A DNA stretch of 64,000 nucleotides from an uncultured Granulosicoccus sp. (GCA_937991945.1 CALKLO010000039.1:1-64000); one strand, 5' to 3'; counted from the first letter of the stretch, positions 8,942-18,407 are shown. Program-made: numbers and translations. Notes: generated from the sequence alone by a model not told the origin.

Positions 8942-9889
8942 ATGTCTACCAGACGCGTAACGATTTTAGGTGGATCCGGTTTTGTCGGATCACAGCTCAC
9001 TTACCGACTTGCCGAAATTTTCGACGAAGTGGTCGTATTAACTCGCCGAGCCCAGCGCGTACGAGCGCTAAAAACCATCATTAATGTCCAAGTGCTAGAA
9101 GTGAACGTTCATGATGCGCAAGCGCTGAACGATGCACTCGCAGGCTCAAGCGTTGTGATCAACTTAGTCGGCATTCTCAACGAAGGTGCAAATGCCTCCG
9201 AGAGTAGCTTTGCAAGCGCGCACAGCGACTTGACTGACAAGGTACTCACGGCCTGTAAAGTCAACGGCATCACTCGCTACCTACACATGAGTGCGCTAAA
9301 TGCCAATGCTGACGGGGGCTCCAGTCAATACTTAAAAACCAAGGGTATGGCTGAACAAAAGCTTCACGATGCACACGCCAGCATTCAATGGACAATGTTC
9401 AGACCCTCAGTGATTTTTGGCAAGCACGATGCCTTTTTCAATCGCTTCGCTGGACTGCTGCGCGCACTGCCCATCTTCCCGCTGGCTGTTCCTGATGCGA
9501 AATTAGCGCCGGTCTATATTGGCGACGTGTGCGATGTCATGATTAACTCCATCGACGACCCAGGCGCTATCGGTGCTGCCTATGAATTATGCGGGCCCGA
9601 AGATTTCACCCTGCGCGAATTGGTTCAATACACCGCTGATACCGCAGAAATTTCCAGCCGCATAATCGGATTACCCGATTGGGCTTCGAAACTTCAGGCT
9701 CGCGTTATGGAGTTTGTACCCGGCAAGCCTTTTTCACGTGACAACTACCTGTCGTTACAAACTGATAGCGTTTGCTCAGAAGGTACGGTTAGACAACCCA
9801 CATCACTCGATGCAGTCGTGCCCCAGTACATCGGTACTGCTGATTGGTCAGGCAGACTGCAAAAAAGGCGTGCAGCTGCTCGTCGTTAA
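8942..9889 (+). CDS. NDUFA9-like NAD(P)-binding protein (atypical SDR/epimerase family)
   Basis: A 315-residue Rossmann-fold protein of the extended/atypical short-chain dehydrogenase group, in the family called complex I NDUFA9 subunit-like. The N-terminal nucleotide-binding loop is GGSGFVGSQL (about residues 10-19), followed by VINLVGILNEG and the helix FASAHSDLTDKVLTACK. HMSALNA and YLKTKGMAEQ take the place of the catalytic Tyr-Lys region. Then come FRPSVIFGKHDAFFNRFAGL and APVYIGDVCDVM. In bacteria the family's role is poorly defined: NADPH binding, sometimes quinone or lipid-linked. AGGAG lies 13 bases before the start. It stands alone, convergent with the next gene. Confidence 0.85.
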   Translation: MSTRRVTILGGSGFVGSQLTYRLAEIFDEVVVLTRRAQRVRALKTIINVQVLEVNVHDAQALNDALAGSSVVINLVGILNEGANASESSFASAHSDLTDKVLTACKVNGITRYLHMSALNANADGGSSQYLKTKGMAEQKLHDAHASIQWTMFRPSVIFGKHDAFFNRFAGLLRALPIFPLAVPDAKLAPVYIGDVCDVMINSIDDPGAIGAAYELCGPEDFTLRELVQYTADTAEISSRIIGLPDWASKLQARVMEFVPGKPFSRDNYLSLQTDSVCSEGTVRQPTSLDAVVPQYIGTADWSGRLQKRRAAARR

Positions 9890-9890
9890 A

Positions 9891-11039
9891 TTATTGAGCG
9901 GCGGCTGCATCCGTGTAGCTACTCATTTTTGCCTGCCGCTTCTCGGCAGGCAATGCGCCAACCTCAGCGGCAAGCGCATAAAAGCTCTCAAGCTCTCGAC
10001 CGGCCTCTTCATACATGGCCCCAAATGCGGGTACATACTGGCGATAGGTGGCCACAGCCATTAGGCGGGCATTGTTTAGCCCACGTCGAAACCAACCATC
10101 GTATCCGGCGTAGCCATCCCACTCACTGGTCTTAAGAAGCTCGTAGTCTTCAAGCATGGTCGCGAATATAGCCTCTTTTTTCGCACGTTTTACCTCATCG
10201 GGCAATTCTTGCGCGTACAAATCGACTAGTGAGCCGCGAGTGTTTTTCAGTAAATCACCAAAATCAGAGGCTCTTTTAATCGTCGCTTCGTAATCCTCGA
10301 TACGCTCACTCTGCTGGCGACTTTCCAACCAAATTCGTACACCCTCTTGTTCAACAAAAGAGGCGAACGCTTCATTGAAGTTACTGTCGTCTTTAACGTA
10401 CAACAGCTGGTGAGCAAGCTCATGGAACAAGGTGCCTACGTAGCTAGTGTCACCGCCTCTAAGCATGGTGTCGTATACCGGGTCGTCGAACCAACCCAGC
10501 GTCGAATAAGCTGCAGCACCACCAATAGTCACATCATACGATTGCTCAGCTAAGGAGGCAGCAAACTCTTCTGCATGCTCTCGATCAAAGTATCCGCGAT
10601 AGTTGACACATCCTGCCACTGGAAAACACCACGTGTTAGCGGTCATCGAAAACTCTGAGGTGGCGACAACGTTCCAGGTGAGTGCACCACGACCTGTATC
10701 CACGTAAGTGCTATAACTCTCGTTAGCCGGTAGTGCTAAATCGACAATGGCAAACCGCCGAGCATCGATTAATGTTTGTAACTTGTAACGCAAGTCAGGG
10801 TCAGTATTTTCGTCAGCGAGAAGTTCATCAATGGATTGACGTTGACTCATTAGTTTCAGATGACCACCCACCGCCTGTGAGTAGTAACTAATGGTGCTGC
10901 AGCCTCCAAGCATTAAGACGCTCAACACCACCAACATTCGCCTTAGATATCTAGAGGGGCTGCTAACACAGTGACTTATGCGACGGCATAAACGGATGCT
11001 GCCAGCAACTGCGGGCACTTGGAACAGATAGCTTTTCAT
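9891..11039 (-). CDS. Putative zinc aminopeptidase lipoprotein (PF10023 family)
   Basis: This 382-residue protein begins with a basic region and a hydrophobic stretch ending in a lipobox, LMLGGC, with the lipid-carrying cysteine at residue 47, so it should be exported and acylated. A zinc peptidase motif HELAH (206-210) is followed by NEAFASFVEQEG (222 onward), the downstream glutamate of gluzincin-type enzymes. These features match the uncharacterised bacterial Aminopep family. A TTG at 11054 could be used instead of the ATG at 11039. Residue 47 is far in for a lipobox, so the true start may lie further downstream. Confidence 0.82.
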   Translation of the reverse strand: MKSYLFQVPAVAGSIRLCRRISHCVSSPSRYLRRMLVVLSVLMLGGCSTISYYSQAVGGHLKLMSQRQSIDELLADENTDPDLRYKLQTLIDARRFAIVDLALPANESYSTYVDTGRGALTWNVVATSEFSMTANTWCFPVAGCVNYRGYFDREHAEEFAASLAEQSYDVTIGGAAAYSTLGWFDDPVYDTMLRGGDTSYVGTLFHELAHQLLYVKDDSNFNEAFASFVEQEGVRIWLESRQQSERIEDYEATIKRASDFGDLLKNTRGSLVDLYAQELPDEVKRAKKEAIFATMLEDYELLKTSEWDGYAGYDGWFRRGLNNARLMAVATYRQYVPAFGAMYEEAGRELESFYALAAEVGALPAEKRQAKMSSYTDAAAAQ

Positions 11040-11118
11040 TCGCAACGTTGACAATAATCCTTAGCACGTACTCATCAGTGTAACATTCAGCCATGCTCAA
11101 GCATCCCAACACGATCTC

Positions 11119-12360
11119 ATGAAACACTACTTGGTGGGCGGCGCTGTACGCGACAAACTATTAAATATACCGGTCATCGACCGCGACTGGGTTGTGGTCG
11201 GAAGTACGCCTGCAGCTATGCTTGCCGACGGCTATAAATCGGTTGGAAAAGATTTCCCCGTATTCCTCCACCCGAAAACACACGAAGAATACGCACTTGC
11301 ACGTGTTGAACGGAAAACCGGCCCTGGGTACCATGGTTTTGAATTCAAGACAGACTCATCAGTCACGCTGGAAGAGGATTTAAGCCGACGGGATTTAACT
11401 ATCAATGCCATGGCACAGACCGATACGGGCGAACTCATTGACCCTTATAACGGCAAACAAGATTTAGACAACAGGGTATTACGCCATGTATCCAACGCCT
11501 TCATTGAAGATCCTGTTCGCGTGCTGCGCGTGGCTCGATTTATGGCGCGCCTCGTTCACTTAGGCTTCACCGTCGCTGACGACACAATGGCGCTAATGCA
11601 GTCTATGGTGTTTGATGGCGAGGTAGATAATTTAGTCGCTGAGCGCGTTTGGCAGGAAACACACGCTGCACTGACGGCTCATACTCCTACCGCTTTCTTT
11701 GACACCTTAAAATCATGCACCGCACTTGCACGTATCTTGCCCGAGGTAGACGCTTTGTTCGGCATACCTCAAACTGCAAAATGGCACCCAGAGATTGATG
11801 CTGGCTTGCACACCATGATGACTTTAACGCAGAGCGCCCTACTGAGCACGACCGCCGATGTGCGGTTTGCAGCGTTATGTCATGACCTAGGCAAAGCGAC
11901 GACTCCAAAAGATATCTTACCGTCTCACCACGGACATGAGGAGAGAGGTAAAAAAATAACAGCGGCACTTTGCCAACGTATTCGTGTACCTAAAAAGACG
12001 ACAGACTTAGCCGTCATAAGTGCTCGTTACCACACACACTGTCATCGTATTCGAGAGCTAAATGCCAGCACATTGGTCAAGCTCCTGCAAAGCCTCGATG
12101 TCATCAGAAAGCCTGACCGATTCGAGCAGTTTTTACTGCTATGCACAGCCGATGCGCGAGGTCGTTTGGGCCATGAAAATGACGCTTATCCACAAGCGGA
12201 CATTCTACGAAATGCCGCCGCAGAGTTTCGGCAAATTGATACCGCTAGCATCGCTCAGCAGGTAGAAAACAAAGCCAATATTGCAGAAGAAATTACGCAC
12301 GCTCGGGTGGTAACAATGAAACGCTGGCGTAAGGATCAAGATTTTCCTGAATCAGCTTAA
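11119..12360 (+). CDS. cca: Multifunctional CCA-adding tRNA nucleotidyltransferase
   Basis: The enzyme adds or repairs the CCA 3' end of tRNAs using CTP and ATP. The class II nucleotidyltransferase head shows GGAVRD (residues 7-12) and the catalytic pair D21 and D23 in DRDWVVVG. RRDLTINAMA follows, then the neck region RVLRVARFMARL. A C-terminal HD domain (H255-D256 in LCHDLGKATTP) gives the phosphodiesterase/phosphatase activity of the longer gammaproteobacterial form. At 413 residues it matches the E. coli enzyme. It is divergent from the aminopeptidase gene, with about 80 bases between them. Confidence 0.95.
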   Translation: MKHYLVGGAVRDKLLNIPVIDRDWVVVGSTPAAMLADGYKSVGKDFPVFLHPKTHEEYALARVERKTGPGYHGFEFKTDSSVTLEEDLSRRDLTINAMAQTDTGELIDPYNGKQDLDNRVLRHVSNAFIEDPVRVLRVARFMARLVHLGFTVADDTMALMQSMVFDGEVDNLVAERVWQETHAALTAHTPTAFFDTLKSCTALARILPEVDALFGIPQTAKWHPEIDAGLHTMMTLTQSALLSTTADVRFAALCHDLGKATTPKDILPSHHGHEERGKKITAALCQRIRVPKKTTDLAVISARYHTHCHRIRELNASTLVKLLQSLDVIRKPDRFEQFLLLCTADARGRLGHENDAYPQADILRNAAAEFRQIDTASIAQQVENKANIAEEITHARVVTMKRWRKDQDFPESA

Positions 12361-12378
12361 CCCCATAGCAACACACTA

Positions 12379-13536
12379 TTAGTCACTCAGATTTATGATC
12401 GTGGCATCTGGATCAAAAGCTAACCAAGCAAACGCAAAGTGCACTCCGTCATCGAGTTGTTGAAGCTGTGTACCTGCCAACTCACCTTGGGTACTAAAGC
12501 CAAACGCATTCCACTCACTGGATGTTTGCTGATCGACAACTACCTCACCTCGCAACTCAAACGTTAACGACTGACCATCGACTGTTGCAAGATAAGCTGC
12601 GGCGGCCGGAACTTGTCTAGACTCTGAAATTTTTCCAGCATCCAATGCTGAGGCTGCAGTGGTAGCTGCCAGTACAACAGACGGATTGTCATCAATACTC
12701 AAGTTAACAACCGGGTTTTTGGCTAAACCACTTAATGGCAACAGTTGTGTTTTGCCGCCTGCCCGGATACTCAACACGCGCTCCATAGCGGGCAATCTTG
12801 GGTCGACATCACCGCGAAATAGAAACGGATTATTATCGATGGCATCGTAACCGCGGTAAGGGTTATTGCCATAGGGCCTTTTAAATCCAGTTTCTTGAGA
12901 CAGTACTGAGCCTTGCGGGTAAGCCATTTTAAACTGTGCAAAACTAATGATTTGCGACGGCACTCTGCCCAACTCTACGTGCGTGAGATCACCAATAATG
13001 CCTTTACCGCTAAACTGCTGCCACCACGTTTCGCTTTGTCGGTCATACATAACAAGGTCGCTTTTCCTAAGCCTACCAGTCGTACCAAAATCCAGAACGA
13101 GAGTTTTACCGTCTTGAACAAGCGCTCGCTCAAACACGATTGATGTATTACACAAAGGGCAAAACGTGACGGCCACAGGAACACCTCCCACCTCATCGTT
13201 CACTATTTCGTGATACATCAATATTTGTAGTGGATAGGCTCGCGCCATGCCTTCCATAATCAAGGCCACAACAGGCTCTTGATCCTCTAGCCACTCTGAC
13301 GCTACGTCGGCGCTCACAAATTTTGGCGAATCGATGGCGGGAATGCCATCGCGCGGAGGGCCACCAGTAAGAATCTCTTCTATCGCCACCGATGACTTTT
13401 TAAAGTTCGTTAGTGGGAATTCCCCTCGGGGAAATTGCAGCACCTGCGCAGATGCAAAGCTACTCGCAAGATAAACGCTAAGCAGTACAAAGGCTACGGA
13501 AAGTGATTTAAAACGCTGCGCTACTGTGTAATTCAT
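12379..13536 (-). CDS. DUF3179 domain protein, secreted
   Basis: A 385-residue protein with an N-terminal signal peptide (hydrophobic core at about residues 12-29, cleavage near SFASA-Q). The body matches DUF3179: a conserved tyrosine-histidine segment LMYHEIVND, then TFCPLCNTSIVFER with C126 and C129, FGTTGRLRKSDLVMYDRQSETWW, and a late RAGGKTQLLPLSGL. The Cys-x2-Cys pair and preceding histidine look like a metal or redox site, but no function has been established to my knowledge. It is convergent with cca, with an 18-base gap. Confidence 0.85.
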   Translation of the reverse strand: MNYTVAQRFKSLSVAFVLLSVYLASSFASAQVLQFPRGEFPLTNFKKSSVAIEEILTGGPPRDGIPAIDSPKFVSADVASEWLEDQEPVVALIMEGMARAYPLQILMYHEIVNDEVGGVPVAVTFCPLCNTSIVFERALVQDGKTLVLDFGTTGRLRKSDLVMYDRQSETWWQQFSGKGIIGDLTHVELGRVPSQIISFAQFKMAYPQGSVLSQETGFKRPYGNNPYRGYDAIDNNPFLFRGDVDPRLPAMERVLSIRAGGKTQLLPLSGLAKNPVVNLSIDDNPSVVLAATTAASALDAGKISESRQVPAAAAYLATVDGQSLTFELRGEVVVDQQTSSEWNAFGFSTQGELAGTQLQQLDDGVHFAFAWLAFDPDATIINLSD

Positions 13537-13605
13537 GATCCGTCATATCAAAGCAACCGGTAATGCCTCGGACTTCACTGTGTCAATTTGGTTCGGTGCG
13601 TAAAT

Positions 13606-14025
13606 TTACCCTTTGAAGAGTTTTTCAAACCAAAACAGTATTTTACCCATCCACGTATACGATAAACCCCATGCAATCAAAACACCGAGGGCATTTGCAA
13701 ACATATCCATCGTTTCAAATTGCCTAAAAACCACTAAACCTTGCATAAACTCCATGCCTATGCCCAAGGCTATTAGCGCAATAGCTAATAAAAGGCGCGC
13801 AACGTTCGATGGGTAGATTTGAGAAAACCAGCCCATGAGGAAACCGTAGACCAGCAGGTGCATCAACTTATCCTGGATTAAGACATCGCCGACAGGTTTT
13901 AAATCAATGACGGACGCGACGACAACCACTAAGGCAAACAACACACCCAGCGCGAGCCACAGCTTGGAATAGCGTAATCGCGTTAGTGCCAACTCGGCTC
14001 GGACATTATATTGACAGCTCATCAT
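13606..14025 (-). CDS. VanZ-like membrane protein (copy 1)
   Basis: A 139-residue protein with four hydrophobic segments of the VanZ-like family. The recognisable core is QDKLMHLLVYGFLMGWFSQ followed by GIGMEFMQGLVVFRQFETMD and ANALGVLIAW. The conserved acidic and glutamine residues in the middle helices are shared with the next gene upstream, which encodes a paralogue. VanZ of enterococci gives teicoplanin resistance, but most family members have no known role; drug resistance should not be assumed here. Confidence 0.8.
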   Translation of the reverse strand: MMSCQYNVRAELALTRLRYSKLWLALGVLFALVVVVASVIDLKPVGDVLIQDKLMHLLVYGFLMGWFSQIYPSNVARLLLAIALIALGIGMEFMQGLVVFRQFETMDMFANALGVLIAWGLSYTWMGKILFWFEKLFKG

Positions 14026-14077
14026 AAAGGCGAAGATTTACGTGTTTCTATTGCTCCAATAGGCAGCTATTGAAACA

Positions 14078-14533
14078 TTAGGTGCTTTGCATCGGAAAAA
14101 GGTTCAGAGCACTGAGTCGATCATAAAGCCGCTCGGCATTGACCGCTAGATTCCCGCACCACGTATAGGTTATGGCCCACGCAAACACGACACCTCCAGT
14201 ATTAGCGGCCATATCCAGGTAATCAAACTGCCGGGACGGCACCATACCTTGCACGAACTCCATACACAGACCAAAAACTGACAGCCCAACTACGAGCAGC
14301 AGCCGCGTCAAATCATGACGGAATATTTGTGCAAACACCATCATGAGCGATGCGTAGGCCAAGGTGTGCGCCAGCTTGTCTTGCATCATGATTGTTCGAA
14401 AAGCTTGAGGCACGCTGTTCACTGACGCGTACACCACTGCACTGAGCATCAACGCTCCTATCGCAAGCCACACACGCTTGTATGAGAGGTGTTGCATACT
14501 GAGCATGCCTTTGGTACTGAACTCAAGCTTCAT
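14078..14533 (-). CDS. VanZ-like membrane protein (copy 2)
   Basis: A 151-residue four-helix membrane protein, paralogous to the product of the gene 52 bases downstream. Shared blocks are QDKLAHTLAYASLMMVFAQ, LCMEFVQGMVPSRQFDYLD and AANTGGVVFAWAITYTW. The two genes lie in the same orientation and align over nearly their full length, consistent with an old tandem duplication: similarity is clear but many positions differ. The alternative start ATG at 14500 would shorten it by 11 residues. Function unknown. Confidence 0.8.
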   Translation of the reverse strand: MKLEFSTKGMLSMQHLSYKRVWLAIGALMLSAVVYASVNSVPQAFRTIMMQDKLAHTLAYASLMMVFAQIFRHDLTRLLLVVGLSVFGLCMEFVQGMVPSRQFDYLDMAANTGGVVFAWAITYTWCGNLAVNAERLYDRLSALNLFPMQST

Positions 14534-14617
14534 GGCGGATCCGTTTACCTGGAAATACCTGATTAGGTTTCCCTGACCGACGTTAACGGATCAACACACT
14601 CCCATCTGAAGAGCGAT

Positions 14618-14950
14618 TTACAAACGAACTGTGATAAAAATCGATAATGTGAGCAGTAAGGCTACGATAATATGGCCGACACTGGACACAACCAGCGGAT
14701 GCCAGCGATTCCCGCCCCGCCAGTAGGTGTAAGCGACGACTGGCACACAAAATATAAACAGACCAGAGAGCACCCAAACACCGACTGTTTCAGCCTCTAG
14801 AGACCAATTTAGCTTATCCCGACCAGAGATAATCCAACCTGTCAGGGAATAGACCATAAAGAAGCCGTTCATGACGAGCGGCACAATGAGCAGTGAGAAT
14901 TGCATTACAGGTCCCACTACACGGGAATCACCCATGAGATTTCTTGTCAT
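14618..14950 (-). CDS. Small hypothetical membrane protein
   Basis: A 110-residue protein with three predicted membrane helices (about residues 17-38, 55-76 and 86-107) and short polar loops. I do not recognise a family. It lies upstream of the two VanZ-like genes in the same orientation, 84 bases away, and may be cotranscribed with them. The strong hydrophobic pattern and a start preceded only by the divergent gene's promoter region support it as a real gene. Confidence 0.6.
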   Translation of the reverse strand: MTRNLMGDSRVVGPVMQFSLLIVPLVMNGFFMVYSLTGWIISGRDKLNWSLEAETVGVWVLSGLFIFCVPVVAYTYWRGGNRWHPLVVSSVGHIIVALLLTLSIFITVRL

Positions 14951-15015
14951 AACCTAATACGAGTAGAGCGAATTTAACATCAGCGATTTTCACCTGAACT
15001 TAATCACCCAACCGA

Positions 15016-15438
15016 GTGACCGATATGCCAACCAACATTGATCGAACACCCACAACGCGAAACAACCTCTTGAAACTTGTTTCTGCCGCGTGTGCCGCAT
15101 TGCTTATTATAACTATGAACTACGTACGAGCAGGCGAGGCAGATGTGTTGGACGCTAGCATCACACACTTAGGTCAAGATCGGTTCAGAATTGATGCGAC
15201 CGTTAAACATGCAGACGCCGGCTGGGAGCACTACGCTGACCGCTGGGATGTTCTAGATGCCGAAGGACAGGTATTAGGGAGCCGCGAATTGGCTCACCCC
15301 CATGATAACGAACAACCCTTTACTCGCTCACTCACATTGACGCTACCCAAAGGCCTGAGCGTTGTAACCATCAGAGCCAACGACTCAGTCCATGGATTGG
15401 GCGGAGCTGAGTTTACATTGGCAATACCCACAATTTAG
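15016..15438 (+). CDS. Conserved secreted protein of unknown function
   Basis: A 140-residue protein with a signal-like hydrophobic segment at about residues 20-36 after a long polar N-terminus, probably cleaved near VRAGEA. The mature part contains ATVKHADAGWEHYADRWDV, GSRELAHPHDNEQPFTRSL and VTIRANDSVHGLGG, which I recognise as a conserved pattern of short uncharacterised periplasmic proteins in marine proteobacteria. The histidine- and aspartate-rich stretch could bind metal, but nothing further can be said. It converges on uppP. Confidence 0.72.
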   Translation: MTDMPTNIDRTPTTRNNLLKLVSAACAALLIITMNYVRAGEADVLDASITHLGQDRFRIDATVKHADAGWEHYADRWDVLDAEGQVLGSRELAHPHDNEQPFTRSLTLTLPKGLSVVTIRANDSVHGLGGAEFTLAIPTI

Positions 15439-15462
15439 TGGGGTGATTAGTTTGCCGCTGCT

Positions 15463-16260
15463 TTATAAGAAGAGCCACAGCAACAGCACGCCAAGCAATA
15501 AGCGATAGATAACAAATGGCGTCATGCCCATTTTGTTAATGAACGCTAGAAAATAGTGGATGCAAACAAACGCACTAACCGCAGCGATTGCTGTACCTAG
15601 CGTCAATGTTGCCCATTCAACAGGCAAAGGACTCTCAACGAGGTCTTTGGTCACACCCAAACCAGACAAAACAATAATGGGTATGGACAGCAGGAAGGAA
15701 TAACGCGCAGCAGCTTCGCGCGTTAAACCCAGTAAAAGCGCCGCTGTAATGGTGATACCTGATCGTGATGTACCCGGAATCAGTGCCATGGCTTGTGCGC
15801 CACCGATAACCAAGAAGTCTTGCCAGCTTAACGAGTACTCATCGCGCGCTAGTTTGCTGCGATGATCTGCCAGCCACAACAACAAACCAAAGATAATGGT
15901 TGTGGCGGCAATGACCAGTGGTGATCTTAAATGAACTTCAATGACGTCCTTGAAGGCTAATCCCACCAAGCCTGCTGGAATGGTACCCAAAATGACGCCC
16001 CAGGCAAGACGAGCCTCTGGAGTCATTTTTCGTTGTGTCATGGAGGCAATCCAGGCCAGGAATAACGTCACGATATCTCGACGGAAGTAGGCAACCACCG
16101 CGACCAACGTGCCTAGATGCACGGCCACATCAAATGCCAAACCTTGATCAGGCCATTGCAGCAACTTGGGCACTAGAATTAAATGCGCTGAACTGGACAC
16201 AGGCAAGAACTCAGTAAGCCCTTGCACTAGCGCCAGCCAGATTATGTGTGTTAATTCCAT
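15463..16260 (-). CDS. uppP: Undecaprenyl-diphosphatase
   Basis: This integral membrane enzyme (BacA family) removes a phosphate from undecaprenyl diphosphate so that the lipid carrier of peptidoglycan and other surface polymers can be reused; it also gives some bacitracin tolerance. Both signature regions are present: [15 protein letters not shown] with E17 and the SSSAH run, and PGTSRSG at residues 162-168. Eight hydrophobic segments and a length of 265 residues are normal for the family. Confidence 0.95.
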   Translation of the reverse strand: MELTHIIWLALVQGLTEFLPVSSSAHLILVPKLLQWPDQGLAFDVAVHLGTLVAVVAYFRRDIVTLFLAWIASMTQRKMTPEARLAWGVILGTIPAGLVGLAFKDVIEVHLRSPLVIAATTIIFGLLLWLADHRSKLARDEYSLSWQDFLVIGGAQAMALIPGTSRSGITITAALLLGLTREAAARYSFLLSIPIIVLSGLGVTKDLVESPLPVEWATLTLGTAIAAVSAFVCIHYFLAFINKMGMTPFVIYRLLLGVLLLWLFL

Positions 16261-16299
16261 TTTATTAAGCCTGTCAGTCCTGTGCGCTTAGCGCGTTAG

Positions 16300-17490
16300 C
16301 TACAACCGGTATGAAAGATCTTGCGTGTGGAAACCCTGCAAGGCGTGATCATAGTGCTTACCCAATGCCATTACTTGAAATCTCTCACCCATTTCACCTG
16401 GCAGCGTTAGTGTCTTTACCACTCTTGAGAGCTCAATTCGCGCGGACTCGCTCTGCACCTGTTGCTGCTGCACGTCCATCAAATTTAGCAAGCCATTATC
16501 CAACAAAAAAGCTGACTGCGACGCATAACCCAGAAGCTCCAGCTCATGCTCACTGGCTGACTCAACCACCGCAGTAAAGTCCACATGGGCGGTTATGTCC
16601 TGCAATCCTGGCCACAGATAAGGCTCGTCATGCATCCGATGTCGGTAATAACAAGCCAACGTGCCCTCGTGACGCTCCTCTGAATAATACTCTTGCCTGG
16701 GATACCCATAATCGGCCAGCAAAATTACGCCTCGACTCAAGGTTTCAGCCAAACTTGCTAACCATGGCTTAAGCAATAAGCAGACCTCTGATTGGTAGCC
16801 TAGGCCCAGTGGGCGCCCAAGATCTTTCTCAATGGCCGCAACCGCCGCTGCCAAGGCTTCAGGCGCATTGGCCAGTTGCTCTTCACCCTGCGAATTCACG
16901 CCTATTTGCTGCAACTCTGTGTTCACCCGAAATCGCTCCACAGACAAGGCATCCATCACCTCATTAGCGATGATGACGCCAGTAAAGGCCTCAGGCAGTG
17001 TGCTCAACCACGTAACTTGCGCAAATTGCTCATGGGTGAGCCTCGCTTCCAACTCGATGCGTTGACGCTGTTGCAGCTCTGCGCTGGGCTCGAGGATCGT
17101 GTAATCAAGCAAATCATCGGTCAGGGATTCCAACAAACCTGCGGCCAACTTGCCACTGCCCGCACCTAGCTCAAGCACACCGCCGCCGGTATGACTCAAG
17201 ACTTCTCGCACCTGATTCGCCAGAGTGGCTCCAAACAGTGGAGTCAGCTCCGGCGCGGTAAAGAAGTCTCCTTCGGCACCGAACTTAGCTGAACCCGCCA
17301 TGTAGTACCCCATACCGGGTTGGTACAGCGCCATGGACATGAAATCAGCAAACGAGAGTCGCCCACCATTGTCATCGCACCGAGCTTTTATGAGAGTTTG
17401 AAGCGCAAGGCTGTGCTCCAAAGCCTCCTCAGAGGGTTTAGGCAGAGAATCTTCAGCCGATTTACGCATCCGTGCGAACACCGCGCTCAA
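16300..17490 (-). CDS. SAM-dependent methyltransferase, MidA/NDUFAF7 family
   Basis: A 396-residue protein of the family PF02636. The start of the conserved part is FADFMSMALYQPGMGYYM and GAEGDFFTAPELTPLFGATL, followed by the SAM-binding loop LELGAGSGKLA and IIANEVMDALSVERF. The eukaryotic counterpart methylates an arginine of complex I subunit NDUFS2; the bacterial substrate is unknown. The start overlaps the end of folB by 29 bases, so the two are cotranscribed, as is common in gammaproteobacteria. Confidence 0.88.
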   Translation of the reverse strand: MSAVFARMRKSAEDSLPKPSEEALEHSLALQTLIKARCDDNGGRLSFADFMSMALYQPGMGYYMAGSAKFGAEGDFFTAPELTPLFGATLANQVREVLSHTGGGVLELGAGSGKLAAGLLESLTDDLLDYTILEPSAELQQRQRIELEARLTHEQFAQVTWLSTLPEAFTGVIIANEVMDALSVERFRVNTELQQIGVNSQGEEQLANAPEALAAAVAAIEKDLGRPLGLGYQSEVCLLLKPWLASLAETLSRGVILLADYGYPRQEYYSEERHEGTLACYYRHRMHDEPYLWPGLQDITAHVDFTAVVESASEHELELLGYASQSAFLLDNGLLNLMDVQQQQVQSESARIELSRVVKTLTLPGEMGERFQVMALGKHYDHALQGFHTQDLSYRL

Positions 17491-17824
17491 TGATCACACC
17501 CACGTCGGTATCCCCTGCCAATGCATCTGGCTTGTGCAACGTCAGCTTGACCCACGCAACACCGAAATCTTGAGTAATAATCTCGCAAATTTTCGATGCC
17601 ATGGTCTCGATAAGTTGGAACTCACTGTTTTCTATATAGTTTGTCAGTGTATCGGACAATGTTTTATAGTTTAACGTGCTGTCCACGTCCTCAGCCTTGG
17701 CTGCGGTGGCGATATCAGCAGACATTTCTAGGTCGATTACCACACGTTGCCGAGTGGTTCGCTCCCAATCGTAGATACCAATAATGGTACTTATTGATAG
17801 TCCTGTGATGAAAATGCGGTCCAT
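17462..17824 (-). CDS. folB: Dihydroneopterin aldolase
   Basis: FolB converts 7,8-dihydroneopterin to 6-hydroxymethyl-dihydropterin and glycolaldehyde in folate synthesis. The 120-residue protein has the family start MDRIFITGLSISTIIGIYDWER with the conserved glutamate at 21, then VIDLEMSADIATAAKAEDVDSTLNY, LIETMASKI and a catalytic lysine in LTLHKPDAL. It is divergent from rpmB. The usual folB partner plsY lies 25 kb away in this genome, beside tsaD. Confidence 0.93.
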   Translation of the reverse strand: MDRIFITGLSISTIIGIYDWERTTRQRVVIDLEMSADIATAAKAEDVDSTLNYKTLSDTLTNYIENSEFQLIETMASKICEIITQDFGVAWVKLTLHKPDALAGDTDVGVIIERGVRTDA

Positions 17825-17870
17825 TTTGAGCTCCAGATTGCGGTTAGTTGAAAATTGTGGTGATAACGAC

Positions 17871-17899
17871 TTGAGCCTTGGCTAGGAATTCGCTACACT
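17871..17899 (+). promoter_or_regulatory. Sigma-70-type promoter of rpmB-rpmG
   Basis: TTGAGC at 17871-17876 and TACACT at 17894-17899 are separated by 17 bases, a good vegetative promoter 46 bases before the L28 start. A ribosome binding site GGAG follows at about 17933. The promoter fits the strong expression expected of ribosomal protein genes. Confidence 0.6.
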
Positions 17900-17944
17900 T
17901 CGCAGGCTAAACGTTGTACAAGTCCTAATTCGGAGTAGTTTCGC

Positions 17945-18181
17945 ATGTCCAGAGTGTGCCAGGTCACCGGCAAGAGCCCAATGTCAGGTAACAATGTGTC
18001 GCACGCCAAGAATCGGCGTAGACGTCGCTTTTTGCCTAATCTTCATACCCATCGTTTTTGGGTTGCGGCAGAAAAGCGTTTCATTTCATTACGTGTTTCC
18101 TCAAACGGAATGCGCATCATTGATAAGCGCGGCATTGATGTTGTCCTCGGCGAGCTGCGTGCTCGCGGTGAAAAAGTTTAA
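17945..18181 (+). CDS. rpmB: 50S ribosomal protein L28
   Basis: A 78-residue basic ribosomal protein with the conserved [20 protein letters not shown] start and [18 protein letters not shown], typical of bacterial L28. It binds 23S rRNA in the large subunit. The gene is followed by rpmG after 42 bases, the standard rpmB-rpmG pair, and is preceded by GGAG at good spacing. Confidence 0.97.
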   Translation: MSRVCQVTGKSPMSGNNVSHAKNRRRRRFLPNLHTHRFWVAAEKRFISLRVSSNGMRIIDKRGIDVVLGELRARGEKV

Positions 18182-18223
18182 GTAGCAGCAAGTTTACTGC
18201 TCCCCTAATACGGAATAAGAATC

Positions 18224-18379
18224 ATGCGAGATAAAATCAAACTCGTGTCTTCAGCAGGCACAGGACATTTCTACACGACGTCCAAAAACAAACGAACCAT
18301 GACTAGCAAGCTGGAAATGAAGAAATTCGATCCAGTTGTTCGCAAGCACGTCATGTACAAAGAAGCCAAAATTAAGTAA
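18224..18379 (+). CDS. rpmG: 50S ribosomal protein L33
   Basis: A 51-residue protein starting [20 protein letters not shown] and ending with [11 protein letters not shown], the cysteine-free form of L33 usual in proteobacteria. The lack of zinc-binding cysteines means that it does not depend on zinc. It follows rpmB and is closed by a strong terminator. Confidence 0.96.
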   Translation: MRDKIKLVSSAGTGHFYTTSKNKRTMTSKLEMKKFDPVVRKHVMYKEAKIK

Positions 18380-18407
18380 TTCTGGCTCTCTTTAGTTCGA
18401 AGCTGTA

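Noticed and set aside
13606-14533. Antibiotic resistance genes (vanZ)
   Set aside because: VanZ-like domains are widespread in bacteria without glycopeptide resistance, and no vanHAX-type genes are nearby.
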